From the NCBI RefSeq assembly GCF_035046485.1, contig NC_085137.1:348306505-348370504 (forward strand): a stretch of DNA of 64,000 bases, written 5' to 3'. This document shows positions 23,869 to 34,300 of the stretch, one piece after another. The position numbers and the translations under genes are program-made. This DNA comes from Aedes albopictus. Its lineage: Eukaryota; Arthropoda; Insecta; Diptera; Culicidae. The stretch's first letter is position 1. Every line of letters starts with the position of its first letter. The notes beneath the pieces are model-generated. The model was not told the origin of the DNA. It did no database searches and saw nothing but the letters and a program-made list of their open reading frames with translations.

Positions 23869-24191
23869 AAGCAATGATTCCCAATTTCCCGCTAAAATTT
23901 ACTTCTACCGATAGACAGCTTTTGATCTGTCTCAAAAGCAACCTTATGTGTCTCTGACAGATTTTGGGTCGCTGAATTCGAATCCGGGCTCAGATTTGCT
24001 CCAGCACGTCACTCTTTTGAGCTATACATCAATTTTTAGGGAAAAATAGGCGGTTTTGGAATTTTTTGACTGCAAGCCATTAAGCATGGATTTCAAAATC
24101 TGTCAGAGACACATAAGTTTGCTTTTGAGACATACCAAAAGCTGTCTATCGGTAGAAGTAAATTTTAGCGGGAAATTTGGGAATCATTGCT
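23869..24191. mobile_element. Foldback MITE in left arm
   Basis: GCAATGATTCCCAATTTCCC at the left is inverted at the right (GGGAAATTTGGGAATCATTGC). Long inner inverted segments include TCTACCGATAGACAGCTTTT and CTCTGACAGATTTTG. The mirror copy is at 26807-27129. Confidence 0.8.
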
Positions 24192-25487
24192 TGGGGCCTA
24201 CTATTGGTTAAGGGTCCACTATTGGCTAAAATACCCTACTTAAGCAAATCATCAGTCTCATTGAAGTACTGGACGAGGCATTTTCGTATACCTGGCGGAG
24301 TTGTCATTTTTACAACTTTTTGCAACGCAGTTGTCTGTATTCAACTCTATAGTGAAATATGTGCTACTATAGGCCAGTGAAACCTGCTGTGTACCAGTGG
24401 AGATCCATCGATGGTTGCAAGTGATTGCCAGCAGATGCCTGGCGGTGTATAATTATGTTTGTCAAGTGGAACTCCCAATACGGAGGAGATCCAGTAAACA
24501 TCCGCAATTACTGACTAACTACAATTTCATGCGTATTGGATTCTTAGAATCTTTTAAGGACAAACGTCTTGAAATCCCGCTTCAACAGTGCATCAGAACT
24601 TCAGACGCACAAATCTCAAGAAGCAATCTTCAAACAACAATGCATTTTATTATTCGGTTCTTCTCTCTCTCTTCTTGGCGTAACGTTCGGTTCTTGTTCA
24701 CTTGTAATAAGCTTAATATAAGAAGATCAGGTGCGCTAGTTTTGTTAACGAAAAGATTTGTGCCCTCGAAATCGCGAGTAGGTGCCAAAATCGGCCATTG
24801 TGGGGGCCGTTTTGGGATTCTAACAAGTCTGTCCTTAAAACAATTAGCGATCTTACCACGTTCCAAGCAGGGCCATTATCTGCCCACAAGAGCACATTGA
24901 TTTGGCTTATCTTTGCAGTTTAATAAATCTTGCGGTACTTGATCAGTGAGTTCACCAAGTAGGTACCAGTCTTAATTTAGCTCACTGTGGATGCGATAGT
25001 TATTAAATATACGCTGCATATTCGCTGCTACTTTCAATTTGTGGTGTTGGTGATCCGAACTGAAGCTTCTTATTGTACATACCGATACCTACTGATAACG
25101 GGACACGATGACTGCCGGCGAGTGTCGCAAATAAGTACAAATGTTTGTTCTGTAAGTTTTCATTAGAGGGTAGAAAGTTGTATGGAGCAAGCCGATACAG
25201 CACAAAATCTATAATGACCACTAATGATTTTTTGTTTTTAGGTGTGAAATGTGTGAACTATTAGCAAAGCACTGTAGTTCGAAATGCCGTCTGAGGCAAT
25301 TCAGTACTACATTGCAGAGATGTAGCCACCACAAATATTATGAGTATGGTCCAGTTATTTATACAGGTACTCTTCGATATAACTTACAAAAATATTTTCT
25401 CTTTGTACGTTATATCGAAGTGTACGTTATATCGAAGCAGACAAAAATTTATTATTTTTTATGATTGTGTTTATGAATTCGACGTGA
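24192..25487. other. Unassigned DNA in the left arm
   Basis: No gene was identified. A 167-codon open frame (24397-24900) and a complementary 78-codon frame overlap. The reverse strand reads LVRIPKRPPQWPILAPTRDF, which looks like a polyprotein fragment, but I could not place it. Near 25249 the peptide CEMCELLAKHCSSKC is cysteine-rich and preceded by an acceptor-like TTTTTAG. All of this is mirrored at 25527-26806. Confidence 0.4.
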
Positions 25488-26806
25488 AATTAACCCCAAA
25501 CAATGATTTCGGTGAAATTCACAAAATCACGTCGAATTCATAAACACAATCATAAAAAATAATAAATTTTTGTCTGCTTCGATATAACGTACAAAGAGAA
25601 AATATTTTTGTAAGTTATATCGAAGAGTACCTGTATAAATAACTGGACCATACTCATAATATTTGTGGTGGCTACATCTCTGCAATGTAGTACTGAATTG
25701 CCTCAGACGGCATTTCGAACTACAGTGCTTTGCTAATAGTTCACACATTTCACACCTAAAAACAAAAAAATCATTAGTGGTCATTATAGATTTTGTGCTG
25801 TATCGGCTTGCTCCATACAACTTTCTACCCTCTAATGAAAACTTACAGAACAAACATTTGTACTTATTTGCGACACTCGCCGGCAGTCATCGTGTCCCGT
25901 TATCAGTAGGTATCGGTATGTACAATAAGAAGCTTCAGTTCGGATCACCAACACCACAAATTGAAAGTAGCAGCGAATATGCAGCGTATATTTAATAACT
26001 ATCGCATCCACAGTGAGCTAAATTAAGACTGGTACCTACTTGGTGAACTCACTGATCAAGTACCGCAAGATTTATTAAACTGCAAAGATAAGCCAAATCA
26101 ATGTGCTCTTGTGGGCAGATAATGGCCCTGCTTGGAACGTGGTAAGATCGCTAATTGTTTTAAGGACAGACTTGTTAGAATCCCAAAACGGCCCCCACAA
26201 TGGCCGATTTTGGCACCTACTCGCGATTTCGAGGGCACAAATCTTTTCGTTAACAAAACTAGCGCACCTGATCTTCTTATATTAAGCTTATTACAAGTGA
26301 ACAAGAACCGAACGTTACGCCAAGAAGAGAGAGAGAAGAACCGAATAATAAAATGCATTGTTGTTTGAAGATTGCTTCTTGAGATTTGTGCGTCTGAAGT
26401 TCTGATGCACTGTTGAAGCGGGATTTCAAGACGTTTGTCCTTAAAAGATTCTAAGAATCCAATACGCATGAAATTGTAGTTAGTCAGTAATTGCGGATGT
26501 TTACTGGATCTCCTCCGTATTGGGAGTTCCACTTGACAAACATAATTATACACCGCCAGGCATCTGCTGGCAATCACTTGCAACCATCGATGGATCTCCA
26601 CTGGTACACAGCAGGTTTCACTGGCCTATAGTAGCACATATTTCACTATAGAGTTGAATACAGACAACTGCGTTGCAAAAAGTTGTAAAAATGACAACTC
26701 CGCCAGGTATACGAAAATGCCTCGTCCAGTACTTCAATGAGACTGATGATTTGCTTAAGTAGGGTATTTTAGCCAATAGTGGACCCTTAACCAATAGTAG
26801 GCCCCA

Positions 26807-27129
26807 AGCAATGATTCCCAAATTTCCCGCTAAAATTTACTTCTACCGATAGACAGCTTTTGGTATGTCTCAAAAGCAAACTTATGTGTCTCTGACAGAT
26901 TTTGAAATCCATGCTTAATGGCTTGCAGTCAAAAAATTCCAAAACCGCCTATTTTTCCCTAAAAATTGATGTATAGCTCAAAAGAGTGACGTGCTGGAGC
27001 AAATCTGAGCCCGGATTCGAATTCAGCGACCCAAAATCTGTCAGAGACACATAAGGTTGCTTTTGAGACAGATCAAAAGCTGTCTATCGGTAGAAGTAAA
27101 TTTTAGCGGGAAATTGGGAATCATTGCTT
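26807..27129. mobile_element. Foldback MITE in right arm
   Basis: Mirror copy of the MITE at 23869-24191, with the same inverted ends (GCAATGATTCCCAAATTTCC). Confidence 0.8.
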
Positions 27130-27716
27130 AATTACCTCACCGATCAGGCTAAGGCCGGGGTGGCCTCTGCTGCACATAGTAGCCGTCTCCATTCCACTCG
27201 ATCCATGGCTGTTTGTCTCCAGTTCCGCACTCTGCGTAGGGTCAGCAGATCGTCCTCCACTTGGTCGACCCACCTAGCTCGCTGCGCTCCACGTCTTCTT
27301 GTACCGGTCGGATGACTCTCGAGAACCATTTTAGTCTTGTTGCTATCCGACATCGACATCCTCATGACGTGACCCACCCCCCGTAGCCTCCCGATTTTCG
27401 CGGTGTGGACGATGGTTCATGTCGTGCCCATAGAGGACGACCGGTCTAATCATCGTTTTGTAGATGATTAACTTCGTGTTACGGCGAACTTTATTCGATC
27501 GTAGAGTTCTGCGGAGTCCAAAGTAAGCACGATTTCCTGCCACAATGCGCCTCTGAGTTTCTCTGCTGGTGTCGATGTCGGTGGTCACCAGTGAGCCCAA
27601 GTACACGAATTCTTCAACCGCCTCGATTTCATCACCGTCGATATAATTTCGGGGTGGCGGGCGCGCTGATTCCTCCCTGGAACCCTTTGCCATCATGTAC
27701 TTTGTCTTCGACACAT
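27130..27716 (-). pseudogene. RTE2 fragment, 3' part (right arm)
   Basis: Same sequence as 23285-23860 in opposite orientation. Together with 31121-31870 it forms one RTE2 element split by the insertion of RTE1. The 15-bp target word TTGTCTTCGACACAT occurs at 27702-27716 and again at 31121-31135. Confidence 0.88.
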
Positions 27717-30700
27717 ACATACATACATACATACATTTATTTGTTCAACATCATTAAGACAAGACATAATCAACAATAGTACGCCACAATACTCGGTTTG
27801 TGGCTGCCGCTCTCCATCCTCGGTCGCGCCCAATGCTCGCCAAGTCACGCTCCACCTGGTCCGCCCATCGTGCTCTCTGCGCTCCACGCCTTCTTGTGCC
27901 AACCGGATCCGTTGCAAACACCAGCTTTGCAGGGTTGTTGTCCGGCATTCTTGCAACATGCCCTGCCCAACGTATCCTTCCGGCTTTGGCCACCTTCTGG
28001 ATGCTGGGTTCGCCGTAAAGTGCAGCGAGCTCGTGGTTCATCCTTCTCCGCCACACACCGTTCTCCTGCACACCGCCGAAGATCGTTCTTAGCACGCGTC
28101 GCTCGAAAACTCCGAGTGCTTGTAGGTCCTCCTCGAGCATGGTCCATGTCTCGTGCCCGTAGAGGATCACCGGTCTTATTAGCGTTTTGTACATGGTGCA
28201 TTTGGTGCGTGGGTGAATCTTTTTCGACCGCAGTTTCTTCTGGAGCCCGTAGTAGGCCCGACTTCCGCTGATGATGCGCCTCCGAATTTCTCGGCTCACG
28301 TTGTTGTCAGCCGTCAGTAAGGATCCGAGGTAGACGAATTCCTCCACCACCTCGAAAGTATCCCCGTCTATCGTAACATTACTACCCAGACGGATCCGGT
28401 CGTTTTCGGTTCCGCCTACCAGCATGTACTTTGTTTTTGAGGCATTCACCACCAGTCCGACCTTTGCTGCTTCGCGTTTCAGGCGGGTGTACAGCTCTGC
28501 CACCGTTCCAAATGTTCTAGCGATAATGTCCATGTCGTCCGCAAAGCACACAAATTGACCGGATTTTGTGAAAATCGTTCCCCGGCTGTTGAGCCCGGCT
28601 CGTCGCATCACACCTTCTAGCGCGATGTTGAAGAGTAGACATGAGAGTCCGTCACCTTGTCGCAGTCCCCGGCGAGATACGAATGAACTGGATAGTTCAC
28701 CCGAAACCTTTACGCAGTTTTGCACACCGTCCATCGTTGCTTTAATCAGTCTAGTCAGCTTCCCAGGAAAGCCGTTTTCGTCCATGATTCTCCATAGCTC
28801 TGCGCGGTCGATACTATCGTATGCCGCTTTGAAGTCGATGAACAGGTGGTGCGATGGGACCTGGTATTCACGGCATTTCTGGAGGATTTGCCGTACGGTA
28901 AAGATCTGGTCCGTTGTCGACCGGCCGTCGATGAAGCCGGCTTGATAACTTCCCACGAACTCATTTGTTTTAGGTGACAGACGACGGAAGATGATCTGGG
29001 ATAGCACTTTGTAGGCAGCATTCAAAATAGTGATCGCCCTGAAGTTCTCACATTCCAAATGGTCGCCTTTCTTGTGAATGGGGCAGATTACCCCTTCCTT
29101 CCACTCCTCCGGTAGCTGTTCGGTTTCCCAGATCCTGACTATCAGCCGATGCAGACAGGTGGCCAACTTTTCTGGGCCCATCTTGATGAGTTCAGCTGCG
29201 ATACCATCCTTACCAGCTGCTTTGTTGGTTTTGAGCTGGTGAATGGCATCCTTAACTTCCCTCAGCGTGGGAGTTGGTTCATTTCCGTCCTCCGCTGCAC
29301 TGGCGTCGTCGTTCCTTCCGTTGCCGTGGGCTCCTGTGCCTACGTTCTCCACGCCGTTCAGGTGCTGATCGAAGTGCTGCTTCCACCTTTCGATCACCTC
29401 ACGTCCGTCCGTCAAGAGGCCTCCGTCTTTATCCCTGCATATTTCGGCTCGCGGCACGAAGCCGTTGCGGGATGCGTTGAGCTTCTGATAGAACTTCCGT
29501 GTTTCTTGGGAACGGCACAGCAGTTCCATTTCTTCACACTCCGCTTCTTCCAGGCGGCGCTTTTTCTCCCGAAAGAGGCGGGTCTGCTGTTTCCGCTTCT
29601 GTTTGTAACGTTCCACGTTCTGTCGAGTCCCTTGCTGCAGCATTACCGCCCTCGCTGCGTTCTTCTCCTCCAAAACCGTTCTGCACTCTTCGTCGAACCA
29701 TTCGTTCCGTCGATTCCGTTCCACGTACCCGATGGTGCTCTCGGCTGCGTCGTTGATGGCTGCTTTCACTGTACTCCAGCAGTCCTCTAGAGGGGCCTCA
29801 TCGAGCTCGCCCTCGTCTGGCAACGCGGCTTCGAGGTTCTGCGCGTATGCTGAGGCGACATCCGGTTGCTTCAGTCGCTCTAGGTTGTACCGTGGCGGTC
29901 GCCGGTACCGTACATTGTTGATGACGGAGAGTTTTGGGCGCAGTTTGACCATCACCAGATAGTGGTCGGAGTCGATGTTGGCGCCACGATAGGTCCTGAC
30001 GTCGATAATGTCGGAGAAGTGCCGTCCGTCAATCAGAACGTGGTCGATTTGAGATTCCGTCTGCTGTGGTGATCTCCAGGTGTAACGATAAGGGAGGCTG
30101 TGTTGGAAAAAGGTGCTACGTATGGCCATATTTTTGGAGGCGGCGAAATCAATGAGTCGTAGGCCGTTTTCGTTCGTTTGCTGGTGGGCGCTGAACTTAC
30201 CAATCGTCGGTCTGAATTCCTCCTCCTGGCCTACCTGAGCGTTCAAATCTCCTATGATGATCTTGACGTCGTGGCTTGGGCAGCGATCGTACTCGCGTTC
30301 GAGCTGCGCGTAAAATGCGTCCTTGTCATCATCAGTACTTCCGGAGTGTGGGCTGTGCACGTTTATTATGCTGAAGTTGAAGAATCGGCCCTTGATCCTC
30401 AACCTGCACATTCTTTCGTCGATCGGCCACCAACCGATCACGCGCCTCTGCATATCACCCATCACGATGAAAGCTGTTCCCAGCTCGCGTGTGTTGCCGC
30501 AGCTCTGGTAGATGGTATGATTACCTCTAAACGTTCGCACCATGGATCCTGTCCAACACACCTCCTGCAGCGCTACGATGCCGAACCCGCGGTCCTTCAG
30601 TAGATCGGCGAGTATGCGGGTGCTCCCAATGAAGTTGAGAGATCGGCAGTTCCACGTACCGAGTTTCCAATCGCAAGTCCTTTTTGTTCGCTGGGGTCGT

Positions 30701-31120
30701 TGCCGTTGGTCTCGGTTCGTATTATTCTGTTGCTGATTTTCCGTTACAATGGTTTTTTACGGCTGGCTCGTAGGCCCTGACACCAACCCCCTACTTTCCG
30801 GAGGACCATAGTGCACAGTTGAGCTTAGAGTCCTTCCCTGGCACTCGGACGTAGATCAGCCGCCCCTAACATGGGGATCAGACGCTGTTGTGAGCCGCTC
30901 CTCCTGGAGAACAGACGCTCAGGTTTGCCGAAGCAAACCCCCCCTTCCCTGTCAGCCTACGACCAAAGGTCCCACCGGGGTTGGTTACCCGATCTTCCCT
31001 AAGGTTGCTCATAGTTTCCGGCCGGTACCGCGTGGAGGTAGGGATAGGAGTTACTGGGCAGAGGCTAGTGGATCACAATGGGATCTGAATTGCGCAGCAT
31101 ACCCAGCCTTTACCGTGCCC
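27717..31120 (-). mobile_element. RTE1, near-full-length RTE-clade retrotransposon
   Basis: The 3.4-kb element is flanked by a 15-bp direct duplication, TTGTCTTCGACACAT. The 3' end (27717-27745) is a tetranucleotide repeat, (CATA)n on the + strand, and the 3'UTR is only tens of bases long, both RTE hallmarks. The 5' region, from about 30757 to 31120, is noncoding and contains GGACTCTAAGCTCAACTGTG. It has inserted in the same orientation as its host RTE2. Confidence 0.88.
27754..30756 (-). CDS. RTE1 endonuclease-reverse transcriptase polyprotein
   Basis: This frame of about 1000 codons is uninterrupted. At its N-terminus it reads KLGTWNCRSLNFIGSTRIL and GIVALQEVCWTGSM, the Asn and Glu blocks of an AP-type endonuclease. 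These are followed by IIIGDLNAQVGQ, TESQIDHVLID and NIDSDHYLVMV, which supply the catalytic Asp/Asn and His. The RT has HHLFIDFKAAYDSID, LRQGDGLSCLLF and FADDMD, all intact, then a C-terminal domain to VDYVLS. It would nick target DNA and prime cDNA there. No ATG is found between the upstream stop (30757-30759) and the endonuclease start. Initiation may be at a non-AUG codon, by re-initiation, or the 5' end may be damaged. All key residues seen suggest recent activity. Confidence 0.88.
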   Translation of the reverse strand, partial: KTIVTENQQQNNTNRDQRQRPQRTKRTCDWKLGTWNCRSLNFIGSTRILADLLKDRGFGIVALQEVCWTGSMVRTFRGNHTIYQSCGNTRELGTAFIVMGDMQRRVIGWWPIDERMCRLRIKGRFFNFSIINVHSPHSGSTDDDKDAFYAQLEREYDRCPSHDVKIIIGDLNAQVGQEEEFRPTIGKFSAHQQTNENGLRLIDFAASKNMAIRSTFFQHSLPYRYTWRSPQQTESQIDHVLIDGRHFSDIIDVRTYRGANIDSDHYLVMVKLRPKLSVINNVRYRRPPRYNLERLKQPDVASAYAQNLEAALPDEGELDEAPLEDCWSTVKAAINDAAESTIGYVERNRRNEWFDEECRTVLEEKNAARAVMLQQGTRQNVERYKQKRKQQTRLFREKKRRLEEAECEEMELLCRSQETRKFYQKLNASRNGFVPRAEICRDKDGGLLTDGREVIERWKQHFDQHLNGVENVGTGAHGNGRNDDASAAEDGNEPTPTLREVKDAIHQLKTNKAAGKDGIAAELIKMGPEKLATCLHRLIVRIWETEQLPEEWKEGVICPIHKKGDHLECENFRAITILNAAYKVLSQIIFRRLSPKTNEFVGSYQAGFIDGRSTTDQIFTVRQILQKCREYQVPSHHLFIDFKAAYDSIDRAELWRIMDENGFPGKLTRLIKATMDGVQNCVKVSGELSSSFVSRRGLRQGDGLSCLLFNIALEGVMRRAGLNSRGTIFTKSGQFVCFADDMDIIARTFGTVAELYTRLKREAAKVGLVVNASKTKYMLVGGTENDRIRLGSNVTIDGDTFEVVEEFVYLGSLLTADNNVSREIRRRIISGSRAYYGLQKKLRSKKIHPRTKCTMYKTLIRPVILYGHETWTMLEEDLQALGVFERRVLRTIFGGVQENGVWRRRMNHELAALYGEPSIQKVAKAGRIRWAGHVARMPDNNPAKLVFATDPVGTRRRGAQRARWADQVERDLASIGRDRGWRAAATNRVLWRTIVDYVLS

Positions 31121-31870
31121 TTGTCTTCGACACATTAATGACTAATCCGATTCGTCTGGCTTCACTCTTTAGTCGGGTGTACGTTTCCGCCATCGTCTCA
31201 AATTTACGAACAATAATATCAATATCATCAGCGAAACCAAGCAGCTGAACGGACTTCGTGAAAATCGTTCCACTCGTGTTTATCCCCGCTCTCCTAATTA
31301 CACCCTCTAAAGCAATGTTGAACAGCAAGCACGAAAGAACATCACCTTGCCGTAACCCTCTGCGAGATTCGAAGGGACTCGAGAGTGTCCATGATACTCG
31401 AACTACGCACATCACTCGATCCATCGTCGCCTTGATCAACCGTATCAGTTTATCCGGAAATCCGTATTCGTGCATAATCTGCCATAGCTGTTCTCGATCG
31501 ATTGAAATCGATGAACAAGTGATGTGTGGGCACGTTGTATTCGCGACATTTCTGCAACACCTGGCGGATGGCGAACATCTGGTCCGTTGTAGTGCGTTCA
31601 CCCATAAATCCAGCCTGATATTGCCCCATGAACTCTCTTGCAATCGGTGATTTTTTTTTTCTTGTTGGGTACATTTCCACTGCGACCAATTGTTGATCTA
31701 TTGCAATCGGTGATAGTCGGCGGCATAAAATTTGAGAGAGTATCTTGTAGGCAGCGCTCAGTAGTGTGATCGCGCGGTAGTTCCCGCAATCCATCTTGTC
31801 GCCCTTTTTGTAGATGGGACACACGATACCTTCCATCCATTGTGCACTAGCCCCTCTCTGAAGCAATACC
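31121..31870 (-). pseudogene. RTE2 fragment, 5' part
   Basis: The minus strand reads QWMEGIVCPIYKKGDKMDCG, NYRAITLLSAAYKILSQILC, MGERTTTDQMFAIRQVLQKC, then GLRQGDVLSCLLFNIALEGV, GFADDIDIIVRKFE and GLVINVSKT, where RTE1 interrupts it. There is a frameshift with a local duplication around 31650-31700 (a repeated 'TCGGTGAT' context). The 5' end is truncated. Confidence 0.85.
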
Positions 31871-32274
31871 TTCTTGGTGGTTCCGGAGAGACGTAGGGTT
31901 TGGCGACCATAGGAATGGTTTAGTGAGTACGAGGAGAGAGTAGTCCTGGATTTTACTTTTGTTGTAGAAGACGGTCTGTCAGACCTACACTACCCTAACC
32001 TTCTGTTAGGGTGTCTGTTGAGCAGATTATCCCCCTATGGTTTAGAAGAAAAAAAAAATCTAGCTGAAGTCAGAAGGACAACAGTGCCCAGGCTGCACTA
32101 CCACTCTTAGCTGGCGGTCTCTGTCATCGCTTGACCCGTGGAAGCATGGGGTAGGAACTTGTGAGGACCAGAGTTATGTTGGACGCTCTCCTTATCGACT
32201 CACCGTTTTGCAGCCGATCCTCATGACTTCGAACCTGGCTTGATTATTACTTGGGTAACTGTAACTAGTAACAC

Positions 32275-32490
32275 AATGTGGGCTTCGTGTCCGTGCGGTT
32301 AGCGGCGTCAGTCGCCTAGGCGTTTCGTGGGCCTTGGAGTGTGGGTGTGCGATTCCCGCTCCAGTCGGTGAAATTGGAAAATTCTCCACTGGACCACTGG
32401 GTGTTTCGTGTGTTATCCGTTGTCTCATGTTTGTAATCGTTCAGTCTGTGCAACCTCTGGTTGACGACGGTGTAGTGTATTGTTTTTTAA
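32275..32490 (+). mobile_element. tRNA-derived SINE
   Basis: GTGTCCGTGCGGTTAGCGGC (A-box-like) and GTGTGCGATTCCCGCTCC (B-box-like) are spaced like a pol III promoter of tRNA origin. They are followed by an unrelated body ending in an AT-rich tail (GTGTAGTGTATTGTTTTTTA). No complete cloverleaf was found. The call rests on box similarity. Confidence 0.55.
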
Positions 32491-33400
32491 TATCAAGTAA
32501 ACATTTTTAATTAATTTAAATGAACTCGTTAAGGACTGGTTATTTGGGCAAGTACATTATGAGTCTAATTACCAAAAATAACGTTTGAGGACTTTGTCTA
32601 CTCTCTGATGAGAACAAACTAAAATTGGCAGGTTTGTTCATTATTTCCTCTACGTAGACTTGAAAGAAATAATTGAGACATAATCCCTGTAGCATGAAAG
32701 ATAGAGAGAAAGTTTTGAATTTAAAAACTGTGATTGTGTTTCAATCAAACAGCCCAAAATCCAAATCAAGTAGCTTCACCATTCATCTGTTATCACGAGT
32801 TTCCAACTTTACGATCACGTTGAGTTTGCGTTTGTGTGGAAATAACACACATGCGGAATCTACACATAATCCGCTGCTGTTTCGCGTTCGAGTATTACAA
32901 TTCGCACTCAGATCATGGAGTATACTTTACTCGCACATTTGAATGTAGGTGTCACACTATCATACAGTGCTCGAGTACTCAGAAGCAGTAGATGCGCGAT
33001 CCCAGAATTTAATGCCGTCATCGCACGGTGCGGTGGTGCATGACACGCCGGTCACATCATCAACAAAGCCAGAGGTTTTTCCCAGCACGAGCTTTTTGCT
33101 CTTGTAGTTTCGATGGATAATGATGTCTGTTCCAAAACATTTAATTAACAGAGTGGTTGATTAATGCTCGAAATTTCATTGGTGTCCATGATCATAGCGC
33201 ATTTTTGCTAACTGTGTAAGAATATTGTCAAGCAACTTTTAATAGCCCTAGCGTAGCGAATGGTTTTATGGCTAATGGGTAAAATTTTGAATAACAGTTA
33301 TGCTTTCAATATTTGGCTGTTATCAAACGTTGTAGTGCGAACTACGCTTACAAGGCTGACGATTTTTAATTATTTTTGTTTGTCACTTTCACCATCACTA
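32490..33400. other. Intronic AT-rich sequence before PGRP-LC-like coding start
   Basis: No protein or clear repeat was recognised. It ends in a pyrimidine-rich tract (GTCACTTTCACC) just before candidate acceptors at 33408 and 33415. Confidence 0.45.
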
Positions 33401-33408
33401 CAGCACAG

Positions 33409-34090
33409 TAAACAGATAAGTGCCTATCTACAAGCTCGCATCAGAGCCATTCTAGGGCTATGGAATGAGCGAGTTAATATACGTGCCGACAGCACGCCAG
33501 AGATTCCGCAACTTATTACAATACAACAGTAATGGCCAAGGCTAGAAGTCAACAAAACACACCCTCCACCGATGCCGCCCCTTCCAGCCCCTTGCCATCC
33601 ACTAGTGCTCTAACGAGTCCAGACAACTGCGCCGGTCCTAGTAATAGTAATAATGCAGTGCAACCGAGCCAAAGTACAACGATAGATAAGGCCGACACTA
33701 CCAGCAGCCATAATATATCGATATCCTCAATCAACGAAGATGACAACAACGACTCAAGTGCCTTCGAGACCAGTGACAGCGAGTGCGACGATGAGCAGAT
33801 TAAGAAGGCCATCGAACGCATTCCGAACTCTCTCCAACCGGGCAGTCAGTTAGTACAGAACGGAATGCTAGTCGTTAAGGATGATAACAACAGTTCTCCA
33901 GTGTCTGCCCGGGGGCCCAATATTGGCAGTATAGCAGTACAAAACTCGTCAGACATCACGTTTGGCAACAAGACCTACATCAAGGGGCAAGTTGTGATAA
34001 AGAACATCTACCACGATAAACAGAATGGTGCCGTCAACGAAGGCTATCACGAAACCGATGGTGAGCTCAACAAACAAAAGTCGAATAAAG
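33409..34090 (+). CDS. PGRP-LC: PGRP-LC-like gene, first coding exon (cytoplasmic)
   Basis: The coding part starts at ATG 33532 and 33409-33531 is probable 5'UTR. The exon ends AAAG|GTTCGT at 34090 in phase 1. It encodes 186 residues rich in Ser/Thr/Asn, with an acidic patch (residues 69-88). At about 132-158 is GSIAVQNSSDITFGNKTYIK, which matches the RHIM-like block found before the membrane segment in insect PGRP-LC/LE. In flies that block recruits IMD. The protein therefore looks like the intracellular signalling part of the DAP-type peptidoglycan receptor. An in-frame stop precedes the ATG (codon AGT-A | ATG context 'CAGTAATGGCC' contains TAA out of frame), so the ATG choice rests on the start of coding-like composition. 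Confidence 0.85.
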
Positions 34091-34153
34091 GTTCGTATAT
34101 TTTCTATAACTAAGTGATCATTTTCAAAAGCAATGTTCCAATTTTATTTCCAG

Positions 34154-34300
34154 ATTCTTCAAATGCCAACAAAGATCAATCGTGGCAATCTAGTCTAAAA
34201 GTAATCATCAGGGATAAGCCTATGCTAAGCGTAGTTGTGTTAATAGCTGTAATGGTCATCATAACAACGATCGTGATCGTAGCATTCGTCTCAGCATCAG
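34154..34300 (+). CDS. PGRP-LC: PGRP-LC-like gene, transmembrane exon
   Basis: After acceptor TTTCCAG the split codon (G|AT, Asp) joins exon 1 in frame. A short basic juxtamembrane stretch (LKVIIRDKPM) precedes the hydrophobic helix LSVVVLIAVMVIITTIVIVA (residues about 211-230). Donor CAG|GTAAAC ends it in phase 1. This is a type II orientation with the RHIM-like part inside and the PGRP domain outside. The frame stays open past this donor to a stop at 34402-34404, and a second same-phase donor, ATAG|GTATTT, lies at 34375/34376 (see findings). Confidence 0.87.

Larger units (their letters stand above)
21387..25487. repeat. Left arm of 8.2-kb palindrome
   Basis: This arm is the reverse complement of 25527-29611. 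Matching coordinates sum to 50998 over the outer part and to 51014 next to the centre. The 16-bp shift is explained by one extra 17-bp copy (GTGTACGTTATATCGAA) in this arm near 25410 and a 1-bp homopolymer difference near 25230. The only substitution I noticed is A/T near 22144 (Thr versus Ser codon in RTE). The contents from the outside in are truncated RTE1, the 3' piece of RTE2, a MITE, and about 1.3 kb of unassigned DNA. Confidence 0.92.
25527..29611. repeat. Right arm of 8.2-kb palindrome
   Basis: It is the reverse complement of 21387-25487, across a 39-nt centre (25488-25526). The right arm is probably the original: its outer end lies inside the longer RTE1 copy, which continues past 29611 to 31120. 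The left copy stops abruptly against a MITE. The centre is ordinary AT-rich sequence and not a recognisable sequencing-adapter sequence. Confidence 0.92.

Noticed and set aside
25488..25526. Palindrome centre as an unremoved sequencing hairpin adapter
   Set aside because: The 39-nt centre is AT-rich and not an adapter-like sequence, and the arms have small differences. A different assembly error is still possible and is listed as the refuting test.
24397..26601. 167-codon frame present in both palindrome arms as a host gene
   Set aside because: No recognised domain, and an overlapping frame on the other strand looks equally protein-like. Duplication by the palindrome is not evidence of selection.
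29149..29790. 213-codon frame opposite the RTE1 coding strand
   Set aside because: It lies antisense to an intact reverse transcriptase whose motifs are unambiguous. Similar antisense frames at 27798, 28568 and 22053 are also shadows.
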